Below, piece by piece: positions 1-7,512 of a DNA stretch of 13,785 bases (position 1 is the stretch's first letter; every line of letters begins with the position of its first letter). Under the pieces are notes generated by a model. It saw nothing but the letters and a program-made list of their open reading frames with translations, had not been told where the DNA came from and did not search any database. This DNA comes from JADHUC01 sp964617665 (GTDB lineage: Bacteria > Planctomycetota > Planctomycetia > Pirellulales > Pirellulaceae), in assembly GCA_964617665.1 (NCBI GenBank), contig CAZUAH010000367.1, positions 1 to 13,785 on the forward strand, read 5' to 3'. The position numbers and the translations under genes were made by a program.

Positions 1-52
1 TTGCCGTAAACCCCGCCTGAGAATACACTTTACATTCATCAGTGCCATTCCT

Positions 53-84
53 GTCGGGAGTCGTTTTGAGTACGGACTCCCGAC
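53..84 (-). terminator. Possible stem-loop terminator after the FAD oxidoreductase gene
   Basis: A perfect 10-bp inverted repeat (GTCGGGAGTC at 53-62, GACTCCCGAC at 75-84) encloses a 12-nt loop, 46 bp past the TAA stop of the minus-strand FAD oxidoreductase gene. Position and stem strength suit an mRNA 3' end. No T-tract follows on the minus strand, so this is not a canonical intrinsic terminator; it could be an mRNA-stabilising hairpin. The remaining 1-129 sequence shows no gene. Confidence 0.35.
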
Positions 85-129
85 CCTTGGATCGTTCTTT
101 GAAGGCCTGGAGAAGGATGGGCATCGGCG

Positions 130-2679
130 TTATTTCGTTTGAGTGGTCACACTTTTCCAGCTAGACCCTAGCCGCAACTCATCCATCGTTACGTCACCTT
201 GGGATACGCTGAGGATGATTCGGTCCTGCAGGACGCCGGTCTGACCGCCAGTAGTCACAACATCCCACTGCAACCCGCGCTGGCGGGCAGGCACCTTGTC
301 CTTGCCGACTTCGGACAGCTTCACGCGGGCAACAGCACCGGTCTTTCCTCCGGCGTTGCTGAACTTCAGCACAACCAAGTAAGGCGTGTTGGCCTTGAAC
401 AAACCGGGCGTGCTGGAAGTTTTCACGGTAGCTCCCTGCGCGGTGACGGTCCCGTCGGCCGTGACCTCAAGCCCTAGTCGAATATGCTGGCCATTGCTGG
501 TTTCGATGCGGAAGCGTCCGCTCTCGTTCTTCTGCGCGAGGAAGCTCAAATAGAAGTAGCCGCCGCCAAGGCCGATGGGCTCCGCCAGTAGGCGCTGGCT
601 GCCCACGCCGCCGGATCGCTCCAGCAGACTACCGCCCCGCGGCGACAAATCCGTACCATCGGGATAGCGCAAGCTCTTTTCAGCGGTAGTCGGGCCCTCG
701 CCAGTCTTCGCAGTCCATTTTCCGGCCCAACCCGAACCGGAACCGCTGTCGCAGAGTCTGCCTGTGAAGTCAAAAGGTTCATGGGCCAGCGTCTTTATCG
801 GAAGGCGTGCCCCGGTGCCCTCATCCATGAGTGCGAAAAGCTCTTCCAGGTGGTTCTCGTAAACACCGCGCGGGTCCACGCCGTGCGTGATGCAGAGCAT
901 GGCGGCCATGCCGACGATCTCGCCCATCATGCCCGTGGTGGCCTGTACCCGCACCGAGCCCAGGGCCTCCTGCGTGACAGAGATGTCGCGACCAGCCATG
1001 AACATGTTCGGGACATTGCGCGAGTAGAGCGTGCGGTACGGTAGCCAGTAGGGAAAGGGGAAGCGGTCGTCGTCGGCATGCGGCGCGTGGGAAATGAAGG
1101 GCCACTCGTAGAAGCTCCCCTCCCGGTACTTGTCCGAATCGAAGAAGTGCGGGTGCGGAAAGTGAAAATCCATCCGCCAACTAAGCGGCACCACGCCGTC
1201 CTCGAACTCGCGCCCCGACTTCAGGTCCCGCGCACTGAGGATCACGTCGCCCATCAGGCGGCGCGACTCGCGCTTGCCGGAAATCCAGCGGGAGAAGTGA
1301 ATCTCGTGGGTCGGATAGGCCTTGTCCACATTCTTGATGGCATCCCAGGCTCCGTACATGGCCCGGAAGTTGTTGTCGCGGATCCACTCGCCCTTTCTGA
1401 TCGGGTCGTGGTTGAAGCCGCTCTCCCAGAACCAGCCGAAGAAACTGTCGTAGCTCCTGATGGGCGGGAACTCCGGCGTATCGCGGCCGGGAAAGGGCCG
1501 CTGGGAGAGATCGATCGCCCACGGGCATTTCGGGAACGGGGTTGGCTTGCCCGTATCCTGGACCGTCCAGAGATTGGTGCGTCCCATGTGAAAGACGCCG
1601 ATGTCGTAGTCGGCTCCCGCCAGCACCCCGATGCATCCATCACCCGTGCTGTCGACGAAGAGCCGGCCGCCCGCGCGGATGCGGCTCGAATCGACGATGT
1701 TGGTTGCCCCGATCCCGCGAATGCGGGCCTTGTCCATGAAGACCTCGTTGGCGCGGAAATTCAGGAACAGCTCGACCCCGGCCTCCCTGAGCGCCTTGAT
1801 CTGGTAGTCCCCGGCATCCTGCGGGTTGCCGAAGGCAAACCCCTTGGCGAATCCCGCTTTGCCATAAGTCCAGACAATTTCGTTTGTCAGCGAGCCGACG
1901 CGCGGAAAGGGCTCGAAGCACGTGTTGCCTACCACCCCCACCGTGGACTCGGCACTCGACGCGCCGCCGGTCACCGGGCGGTCGTGAATCAGCGCGACCT
2001 TGACGCCGAGGCGGGCCGCCGACAAGCAAGTGGTAATACCGGCAATACCACCGCCGACAACCACTAGGTCATAGTTCCCTTCGGGCACCGGCGTTTCGGG
2101 CAGTCTAAGCAGCTTGCGGCGCCAAGGCGACGGGGCATCATCCGGCGGGATGTACTCCAGATCAGACGAAAGCAACACCGCATCGCAACGGCCTTCGAAA
2201 CCGGTCAAATCATGCAGCTTCAGCGAAGCTTCTCTTTTGTCGATTTGAACAACGCCACCGTCCTGCCAGTGCCAATCGACGCCTTCAGTTCCGAAAACCG
2301 CTTCCAACGGTTTGTCATTGATGAGCACCTGGAACTTACCCGGAGCATCAACGCGGCCCTTGGTCCACTGCGCCACCCAGTCGCGGGTGCGCACCCACAC
2401 GCGGTACTTGTCGGATGAGGGTATTTGGACGGTCGTCTCCGCATCCTCGACCGGACACCCGAGGCCGTGCGCCAGCAGGAAAGGCGATCCCATCTGATCC
2501 ATGAACTGCGAGTCATTCACCCAGCCGCCAGTATTCTCGAATGCTTCGGCCTCGACCAGCACGGCAGGCTGATCAGCACGGGCCGGCAGCGCCAGCATCA
2601 GCCCACCGAGCGCCGCTAAACACACATCAAGCATCCTATTTCTCATGGTCTTAACCGTGGATTTTCGTTTCAACACCAT
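130..2679 (-). CDS. Secreted FAD-dependent oxidoreductase (FAD_oxidored/PF12831-like) with flanking sandwich-like domains
   Basis: Residue numbers here count from an upstream ATG at 2788-2790. The FAD core (about 238-640) opens with a Rossmann dinucleotide motif, VVVGGGIAGI, with glycines at 246, 248 and 251. It also has FVDSTGDG (378-385), typical of the FAD_oxidored family, and a closing FAD-contact region MFMAGRDIS...GSVRVQATTG (597-620). An N-terminal domain (about 75-215) looks like a beta-rich carbohydrate-binding-type module. A C-terminal segment (about 683-880) looks like a LamG/jelly-roll sandwich. A signal peptide (CLAALGGLMLALPARA, cleavage near residue 72) indicates export. I chose the ATG at 2677-2679 because a weak GGAA lies 8 nt upstream and a putative -10 lies at 2746-2751; ATGs at 2700, 2646 and 2634 are also possible. 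The upstream ATG at 2790 would lie ahead of that promoter. The substrate is unknown; the nearby rhamnosidases suggest a sugar or glycan, which is inference. Confidence 0.88.
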   Translation of the reverse strand: MVLKRKSTVKTMRNRMLDVCLAALGGLMLALPARADQPAVLVEAEAFENTGGWVNDSQFMDQMGSPFLLAHGLGCPVEDAETTVQIPSSDKYRVWVRTRDWVAQWTKGRVDAPGKFQVLINDKPLEAVFGTEGVDWHWQDGGVVQIDKREASLKLHDLTGFEGRCDAVLLSSDLEYIPPDDAPSPWRRKLLRLPETPVPEGNYDLVVVGGGIAGITTCLSAARLGVKVALIHDRPVTGGASSAESTVGVVGNTCFEPFPRVGSLTNEIVWTYGKAGFAKGFAFGNPQDAGDYQIKALREAGVELFLNFRANEVFMDKARIRGIGATNIVDSSRIRAGGRLFVDSTGDGCIGVLAGADYDIGVFHMGRTNLWTVQDTGKPTPFPKCPWAIDLSQRPFPGRDTPEFPPIRSYDSFFGWFWESGFNHDPIRKGEWIRDNNFRAMYGAWDAIKNVDKAYPTHEIHFSRWISGKRESRRLMGDVILSARDLKSGREFEDGVVPLSWRMDFHFPHPHFFDSDKYREGSFYEWPFISHAPHADDDRFPFPYWLPYRTLYSRNVPNMFMAGRDISVTQEALGSVRVQATTGMMGEIVGMAAMLCITHGVDPRGVYENHLEELFALMDEGTGARLPIKTLAHEPFDFTGRLCDSGSGSGWAGKWTAKTGEGPTTAEKSLRYPDGTDLSPRGGSLLERSGGVGSQRLLAEPIGLGGGYFYLSFLAQKNESGRFRIETSNGQHIRLGLEVTADGTVTAQGATVKTSSTPGLFKANTPYLVVLKFSNAGGKTGAVARVKLSEVGKDKVPARQRGLQWDVVTTGGQTGVLQDRIILSVSQGDVTMDELRLGSSWKSVTTQTK

Positions 2680-2745
2680 CGTGTGGTTTCCATTCGACAT
2701 CGGTGAAGCCGTCCGTGCTCGAGGTTTTGTGTGCTGCGTGCCCGT

Positions 2746-2751
2746 ATTATG
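2746..2751 (-). promoter_or_regulatory. Putative extended -10 promoter of the FAD oxidoreductase gene
   Basis: Read on the minus strand, the sequence is TGC-CATAAT, an extended -10 (TGn plus CATAAT, five of six matches to TATAAT). I see no convincing -35, which an extended -10 can do without. Transcription would start near 2739, just upstream of the ATGs at 2700 and 2679 and downstream of the one at 2790, so this site also argues for the shorter protein. Confidence 0.35.
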
Positions 2752-2802
2752 GCACGACGGATTCGAGGAGAATATGCCACCGCCGTGCATCGGTCACCGC
2801 GT

Positions 2803-2815
2803 GGGGCAACGAGGG
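2803..2815. repeat. Intergenic repeat element, copy 1
   Basis: GGGGCAACGAGGG is identical to 7443-7455. Similarity continues for about 10 bp on the 3' side (TGAGGCGGTTT here, CAGGGCGATTT there). It lies 52 bp upstream of the putative minus-strand -10 at 2746-2751. The function is unknown; it could be a conserved upstream element or a leftover of a dispersed intergenic repeat. Confidence 0.5.
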
Positions 2816-3035
2816 TGAGGCGGTTTATCGCGATGATGCCGACCGGTAGCGGAAGTCCTTGCGTGACTCACCGACTTCAGCGAAGGGCCGAGTTCGATCA
2901 AGCGCTGGCACGGCGCTTGAGGAGCCTTGCCGCCAGAGCGTCACGAATCAAGAGGTGATCCCTTGTTTCACCAGACTCTCCCGGCTAAGCTCGGGTTTGT
3001 GGTCGGGAATCAAATCTCCTAGCGGTTGTCCAGCC

Positions 3036-6000
3036 ATGCATTGGTTCAAGTTCTTGTCGGCCTCGATGTCGCCGACGGTCACTTGCCGAATCGGCCTGAT
3101 GCTGGCCGCGTTGTCCGCGCCGCCACACCACTCGACAGCAGTGGCCGACGAGGGGGCGTTTCAGCGATGGGCGATCGTCGCAGATCGGGCGACCGAGCAG
3201 GCGGGGATTGTGGATCTGCTGACAGCAGCGATGACTCGCCTGGACGATGTGACGCTTGTCGAACGCCAGCAGATCGCCGCAATCCGCAGCGAATGGCAAC
3301 TGTCCGCTACGCTGGTGGCCGAGGCCAGTGACAAGCGGCTGGAACTGGGTCGCGTGCTGAACGCTGACGCCATCGTGACACTTTCCATGACCGACGGGGA
3401 AGACGCTCGTCTCGCTCCCGACGGTGCGTCGGCCCAGCGGCACATCCAGGTGGTTGTGAGCGAGAGTCGTTTCGGGGCGCGCGTGCGGCTGGAGTATCTC
3501 GCCTATCATCCTCAGCAGCGAGAAGCCATCGCCGCCGAGCTGTGCCGTGTGGTCGGCCAGTTGCGTGAGCAGTTCCCGGAGGGCGTGACGCACATGATCG
3601 CCGTGCCTCATTTCCTCACCTCGAATCTGCTCCGCGACTACGATCATCTCCAGGCCGGATACGCGCGATTGCTGCAGGCGGCATGGACGGGCCGACACGG
3701 GCTGGCCGTCTTGGAAACGGAGGAGGCCCGAGCGATCTGCCGCGAACGGGAACTGGTGGGTGAGTCACGAGTCCGCCAAACCATCGTCCCTTGGTTTGTC
3801 GAGGGGCAGTTCGAGGTCTCGCCAGCCACCGCCGATGCCGAACCGACGGTGCGGCTAGCGATCCAGGTGTCGGACGGCCAAACCGTGCGTTGGGAAAAAC
3901 AACGCGACAGCATGTCGCTGGCCGAGGTTCCGGAGTTCCTCGTCAGCACCGTGGCGGATCAGGTTTCGGGCCTCCCCCGTGACGGTCCCGCGCTCGACCA
4001 CCGAACGCTCTTCACCCAACTCGCTGCCCGAGCCGAAGCGTTCAGCAATCTGGCAAGGCACCAGCATGCCGCCGAACTTCGCGCAGCTGCTTTGTTGCTG
4101 GAACCGGACGACTTGGAACAACGGCTGGGAGTGATCGGTGATCTTTTTCATTGGCGTCAACCGCGGGATCGCGAGCAGTACGAAGATGTGCGGCAACAGT
4201 ACGGGCATAGCCGGGCGGCCAAGTTCCTTGAAGCGGAGTCGGAAGCACGGGGAAGGCAGCGGCGCATCAAGCTGACGCTCGCCTGCGGCCATCTGGAGCA
4301 CCTGCTGCGCCGCCGCGCTTTGAACGTGGGCGAAGCGAGTTTGATCGCCTCACGGCTGTTGAGTCAGTTGGACTTCTTCTCAAGGCACTTTCACGACGGC
4401 GCACCCGAAGTGCGAGCCGACGCCCGTGCCTGGTTCTGGAGGATCTACGGCTTATTCCCGCAGCTCGACCCGGAACTCGCCGAGGGCATGGTGCGGGTCC
4501 CGGTCGCCAAGTCGATGCGAGGAGGCTTTGCGGAGCGAGTGCCTGCTTCCGCTCTGTCGCAGCAGCAACGCTTTGTCGTTCGGGCCGCCGGGCTTCTTTT
4601 GGCCGAAGCGGCTCGATCGCGATCGCCCAACTGGAAGCAACTCGCCGACGACTACTACCGTCTCCTGACCGAAGTGGCCGATCCCGACTTGCTGCTCCCA
4701 TTGCCAGCACATCCACCAGGCGACGCCGCGCAGAAAGCCAGTTTTGCGCAACGGCTGATCGATAGCGAGCAACCGGCCAACGTTTTCCGCGGTCGATTGG
4801 AACTGCTCGCCATGGAAGTCGATGGGCGGCGGCCAAGGCGGCCCTGGCCGGAATTGCGCAGCGAGTGGCAGGAATTGTCGGCTTGGTGGAAGAAGTGTTT
4901 GGACGACGATCCAGACTACCGGACCTCAGGCGGCTACCACGCCGCCGGAGGTCCAATCGCGATCGGCCGCCGCCTGACCGCGCTGGACGCGGAACTTCGC
5001 CGCCACGACGCGGCCACACCGACGGAAAAGCGATGGCCGCTGCCGCAGAATCCGTTGAAGAGCGAACCGTTTGCGCGCCGCGTGGTCTTCGAGCCGGTCC
5101 CAGATATTCAAGCGGGATGGTCGATGATCGCCAAGTGCCACGAAACACTCGATGTCGCGTGGGGAGTCCGGCACGTCGACGTGCTACCCGCGCCCGGGAT
5201 CGTGCAAACGATCTTTCGCATTCCGCGGGATTTCTCGCGTTCCTCGACGGAGCAGGATGCGATCTACTGGGTGGTCTGGGATGGAACCGCGTTTTGGATC
5301 GCGTGCCGTCAATCGGGCATCCACATCGTATCCCCGACCGGAGAACGACTGGGGTGCGTCGATCGAGAGCGCGGATTGCCGCCAAATGAACCGGGCAACT
5401 TGGTCTCGATGGGCATCCGGCTGCAGCCGGGCCCGATTGCTATCCACGCGCTCGGCCCGGGGAGTTGTTTTGCGATGGGCCGGACGCCCAGGGATCGTCG
5501 GCTGTGGTTCGCACGCATCGACCGGGTACCAGACGCAACGGATCAGGCGACCTATGCCGTCAACGTCTTCCACAAAGCGGTCAAGGAGCCATCCGTGCCG
5601 GAGGAGGGCCGCGACGATGATCCCGCGGAACGCTTTCGTCCCAGTTGGATTACCGAATACCACGCGCCGGCTTCCGGACGCCGGATGCTGCTGGTGGGGC
5701 GCGAGCCGCAGCCCGGCGCGCCGATGCATGGCCGCTCGCCGCTGGCAATCGACCTGGAAACACTCGAAGTCTCGATCCTCCCCATCCTCCTTCCTCCGTG
5801 TCCGTACAATCCCACGATTTGTCAGGGCATTGCAGGACATCTGCTGGCTGCTTCGTGGTGGCAGGTCGAGGTCTTTGAAGCGTCTGGAGAGCACGGGAAA
5901 AGCTGGCAACGGCGATCGCTGATGGAGACGGACGGACGGGGATTTGGCCCTCGCCGCGAAGCGCTACTCCCGGTGGAGGATCAGTTCGTGCTGCCAGGAA

Positions 6001-6905
6001 CCCGCTGGTTGATAGTTGATGTGCAACGCGGGACGACCGAATGGCTAGCCAGCCCCTTCATGCCCCGGCAGCATCCCTTGTCGCGTTACGCGGACTCCGC
6101 GCACTACGGTCTTGTCGGCTGGGACGTTGGCGGCCCGTTGTTTCGCTTTTCCATCGGTCCCGTGCCCGGCCCGGACGATGCTGCTGACGCACACTATCCA
6201 TTCATACCTGCCGAACACCGAGAAAAGCATCGCAGTGCGGTCGAAGCGATTCGCCGCCTGGGAGGTGAAGTCGACATCCGCTGGGGCCATTGCCGGCATC
6301 GAATTCCTCGAATCTCTGGCCGCCGTCCCGCCACGTTCCCCAAACGCTGGCGGACCACAGTTTACTTGTCCGAGCAATGGCGTGGCGGGGACGAAGGGCT
6401 CTCGCAGCTTGGCGGCCTCTACAACCTGGCCGATCTTTACCTGGTGCGCACACCTGTTTCCAACGCTGGCATGCCGACCTTGGCAGGCATCGGTTCCTTG
6501 GAGTCGCTGTATCTGGTCGAAACGCCGGTCACCGATGCGGGACTCAAACCTCTTGCCGCACTGGAGGAACTCATCTACTTGCGTCTGGAAGGTGCCGCTG
6601 GCGACGAGTTCAGCCATTACGGACTCGCACATTTGACCGGATTGCCCAAGCTCCGCAAGCTGACCCTCTACGGCAACGGATTCAGCGAGCAGGCTATCAA
6701 GCCGCTGGGGATGCTCACAATGTTGGAAGAATTGATGGTCTTGGAAACTCAGATTTCTGCCGCTGCGCTGCAGTCCTTGGCCGCCAGCCGCAAGGCTGCC
6801 AACAGCGCTCGCAAGTCCCTTCCCGCAGACGGCTCGCGGTCGAACTCTGCTCGGCCTCTCGTGTTCTGGCGGAATCCGCCATTCGGTTTCGTCAATTCGT
6901 GGTGA
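3036..6905 (+). CDS. Very large exported protein: duplicated CsgG-like N-terminus, helical and propeller-like middle, C-terminal leucine-rich repeats
   Basis: Residue numbers count from an in-frame TTG at 2859. The ATG at 3036 (residue 60) gives a product of 1289 residues and puts a hydrophobic signal segment (CRIGLMLAALSA) near the N-terminus; an ATG at 3066 is an alternative. Neither has a clear Shine-Dalgarno. Residues 100-180 resemble CsgG/TolB-like domains: a helix pair, then VTLVERQQIAAI, then LGRVLNADAIVTLS. A second, weaker unit of the same layout follows at about 245-373 (LAVLETEEARAI... VPWFVEGQFEV). Residues 385-700 are mostly helical and TPR-like (AAELRAAALLLEPDD). Residues about 740-1120 contain propeller-like strands (WDGTAFWIACRQSGIHIVSP). 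RRLGGEVDIR (about 1130) and LRRs such as LYLVETPVTDAGLKPLAAL fill about 1165-1310, in the planctomycete style. The last 35 residues are not LRR-like and may be read-through after a small frameshift. The cellular role is unknown; a periplasmic scaffold or sensor is a guess. Confidence 0.85.
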   Translation: MHWFKFLSASMSPTVTCRIGLMLAALSAPPHHSTAVADEGAFQRWAIVADRATEQAGIVDLLTAAMTRLDDVTLVERQQIAAIRSEWQLSATLVAEASDKRLELGRVLNADAIVTLSMTDGEDARLAPDGASAQRHIQVVVSESRFGARVRLEYLAYHPQQREAIAAELCRVVGQLREQFPEGVTHMIAVPHFLTSNLLRDYDHLQAGYARLLQAAWTGRHGLAVLETEEARAICRERELVGESRVRQTIVPWFVEGQFEVSPATADAEPTVRLAIQVSDGQTVRWEKQRDSMSLAEVPEFLVSTVADQVSGLPRDGPALDHRTLFTQLAARAEAFSNLARHQHAAELRAAALLLEPDDLEQRLGVIGDLFHWRQPRDREQYEDVRQQYGHSRAAKFLEAESEARGRQRRIKLTLACGHLEHLLRRRALNVGEASLIASRLLSQLDFFSRHFHDGAPEVRADARAWFWRIYGLFPQLDPELAEGMVRVPVAKSMRGGFAERVPASALSQQQRFVVRAAGLLLAEAARSRSPNWKQLADDYYRLLTEVADPDLLLPLPAHPPGDAAQKASFAQRLIDSEQPANVFRGRLELLAMEVDGRRPRRPWPELRSEWQELSAWWKKCLDDDPDYRTSGGYHAAGGPIAIGRRLTALDAELRRHDAATPTEKRWPLPQNPLKSEPFARRVVFEPVPDIQAGWSMIAKCHETLDVAWGVRHVDVLPAPGIVQTIFRIPRDFSRSSTEQDAIYWVVWDGTAFWIACRQSGIHIVSPTGERLGCVDRERGLPPNEPGNLVSMGIRLQPGPIAIHALGPGSCFAMGRTPRDRRLWFARIDRVPDATDQATYAVNVFHKAVKEPSVPEEGRDDDPAERFRPSWITEYHAPASGRRMLLVGREPQPGAPMHGRSPLAIDLETLEVSILPILLPPCPYNPTICQGIAGHLLAASWWQVEVFEASGEHGKSWQRRSLMETDGRGFGPRREALLPVEDQFVLPGTRWLIVDVQRGTTEWLASPFMPRQHPLSRYADSAHYGLVGWDVGGPLFRFSIGPVPGPDDAADAHYPFIPAEHREKHRSAVEAIRRLGGEVDIRWGHCRHRIPRISGRRPATFPKRWRTTVYLSEQWRGGDEGLSQLGGLYNLADLYLVRTPVSNAGMPTLAGIGSLESLYLVETPVTDAGLKPLAALEELIYLRLEGAAGDEFSHYGLAHLTGLPKLRKLTLYGNGFSEQAIKPLGMLTMLEELMVLETQISAAALQSLAASRKAANSARKSLPADGSRSNSARPLVFWRNPPFGFVNSW

Positions 6906-7010
6906 TCTGCGCCCGCCGCCGTTGTACGTTCGGGAAGAAGTCCAGGCCGAAAGTAGCGCCGCTGGTTGTACATTTGACGAAGAAACGGCGAAGAAAAGCT
7001 GACAGGCGGA
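6906..7010. other. Intergenic segment with an imperfect direct repeat
   Basis: No gene is visible between the LRR stop and the transposase remnant. GTTGTACGTTCGGGAAGAA (starting 6921) and GTTGTACATTTGACGAAGAA (starting 6965) are imperfect direct repeats 44 bp apart, identical at GTTGTAC, TT and GAAGAA. They sit just past the 3' end of the transposase remnant and could be the edge of that element. I see no U-tract terminator for the LRR gene. Confidence 0.4.
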
Positions 7011-7256
7011 TCAATTCCTTGACCACTCCTTCTTTGGACGGCCGCGCGGTTGGAGTGTTGCTTCGAGACCAAGTGTGACAGCGATCCGCAGATGAGAGTC
7101 TTCCACCCCTCACCGGTTCAGCATTCAGCTATCAGCCCGGAGGATGCTTTTGGATCTGCCGTACGGCTGACTGCCGTGCACGCGACGACGCAGGGCTTCC
7201 AGTTCCGCCTCCGTCTGAGGCTGATTCACCCGTCAACACCATTGCCGAGGCAAGTG
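7011..7256 (-). pseudogene. Remnant of a REP-associated tyrosine transposase (RAYT / Y1_Tnp family), C-terminal part
   Basis: One minus-strand frame reads LPRQWC, a stop (7233-7235), RVNQPQTEAELEALRRRV and then PYG (ending 7158). After a 48-nt stretch the same frame gives VEDSHLRIAVTLGLEAT, then PRGRPKK, and a terminal TGA at 7011-7013. This is the characteristic C-terminal signature of REP-associated transposases (VN.PQTEAELEALRR ... PFG ... LGLESTLRPRGRPKK). The 48-nt stretch at 7110-7157 is absent from the family consensus, keeps frame, and brings two more stops (7125-7127, 7110-7112). The N-terminal HUH/tyrosine catalytic region is not recognisable upstream, so the gene is dead. Intact RAYTs mobilise or maintain REP hairpin elements. 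The frame conservation suggests decay mainly by substitution and short insertion. Confidence 0.75.
7117..7137. repeat. Three-unit heptamer tandem repeat inside the transposase remnant
   Basis: TTCAGCA, TTCAGCT and ATCAGCC stand head to tail (7117-7123, 7124-7130, 7131-7137), i.e. three copies of WTCAGCN. Heptameric short tandem repeats of this kind are known from bacteria such as cyanobacteria. The array lies exactly in the 48-nt segment that interrupts the transposase signature between PYG and VEDSH. Confidence 0.6.
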
Positions 7257-7274
7257 GGCCCGACCCAGCGAAGC

Positions 7275-7304
7275 GCCGTTCCGGCACGGCCAAGCAGTGC
7301 TTGG
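7275..7304. repeat. Adjacent hairpin and palindrome beside the transposase remnant (REP-like candidate)
   Basis: CCAAGCA-G-TGCTTGG (7290-7304) is a perfect 7-bp palindrome around one central base. It abuts a second small stem, GCCGT (7275-7279) and ACGGC (7286-7290), with a 6-nt loop. Paired small hairpins next to a RAYT gene are what REP/BIME elements look like. There is only one copy here, so the assignment is tentative. Confidence 0.3.
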
Positions 7305-7393
7305 AAACAAATGCGCGGTTGCCCGCGCTGAATCTGGGAGAAATACAGCATTCAACGCGCTTCGATGTGTGCAAACAGTATCAACCTCCGCTC

Positions 7394-7399
7394 AGTATA
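7394..7399 (-). promoter_or_regulatory. Putative extended -10 promoter
   Basis: The minus strand reads TGC-TATACT, a good extended -10 hexamer. It points toward the transposase remnant, about 140 bp upstream of the first recognisable residues. No -35 is visible at the usual spacing. It may be the relic transposase promoter. Confidence 0.3.
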
Positions 7400-7442
7400 G
7401 CAGAACGTGTCGTTCATCGCGTGCCGGAGTCCGCCGCGGCGC

Positions 7443-7455
7443 GGGGCAACGAGGG
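7443..7455. repeat. Intergenic repeat element, copy 2
   Basis: GGGGCAACGAGGG is identical to 2803-2815, with related flanks. It lies 44 bp upstream of a minus-strand TGn-TATACT, mirroring the arrangement of copy 1 upstream of TGn-CATAAT. Confidence 0.5.
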
Positions 7456-7512
7456 CAGGGCGATTTGCCGCTTCCCCCGAAATCTTGGCGAGTTTGGCTT
7501 CACTGCAGCGGC

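Larger units (their letters stand above)
2680..3035. other. Divergent intergenic region
   Basis: About 355 bp separate the divergent FAD oxidoreductase and LRR genes. It holds the putative minus-strand promoter (2746-2751) and the element GGGGCAACGAGGG (2803-2815), which recurs at 7443-7455. The LRR frame is open from a TTG at 2859, but residues before the ATG at 3036 are low in recognisable structure and precede a signal peptide, so I treat them as non-coding. I found no clear promoter for the LRR gene and no RNA gene. Confidence 0.5.
7305..7512. other. Intergenic region between transposase remnant and oxidoreductase stop
   Basis: No convincing gene lies here. Short open frames exist on both strands but show no recognisable motif and overlap each other. 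The region contains a minus-strand extended -10 (7394-7399) and the second copy of the intergenic element (7443-7455). It probably held the 5' end and promoter of the now-decayed transposase gene. Confidence 0.4.

Noticed and set aside
1078..2067. Long plus-strand open frame (329 codons) opposite the FAD oxidoreductase
   Set aside because: It is the antisense of a well-supported flavoprotein. Its translation has no motif and is rich in Arg, Ala, Val and Pro, as expected of antisense GC-rich DNA.
2680..2790. Upstream ATG at 2790 as start of the FAD oxidoreductase
   Set aside because: It precedes the signal peptide by about 50 non-conserved-looking residues and lies upstream of the putative -10 at 2746-2751.
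2859..3035. Upstream extension of the LRR protein from a TTG
   Set aside because: The extra 59 residues would place a signal peptide internally, and they look like translated intergenic sequence.
4267..5385. Long minus-strand open frame (372 codons) opposite the LRR gene
   Set aside because: It is an Arg/Ser/Pro-rich translation without domains, fully inside the coding frame of the giant protein; a shadow of GC-rich codon bias.
7117..7137. CRISPR-like array
   Set aside because: The units are 7 bp with no spacers; this is a short tandem repeat, and no cas gene is present.
7132..7374. Minus-strand 80-codon frame in the gap
   Set aside because: It overlaps the transposase remnant in a different frame and has no recognisable motif; the transposase signature is the better explanation.
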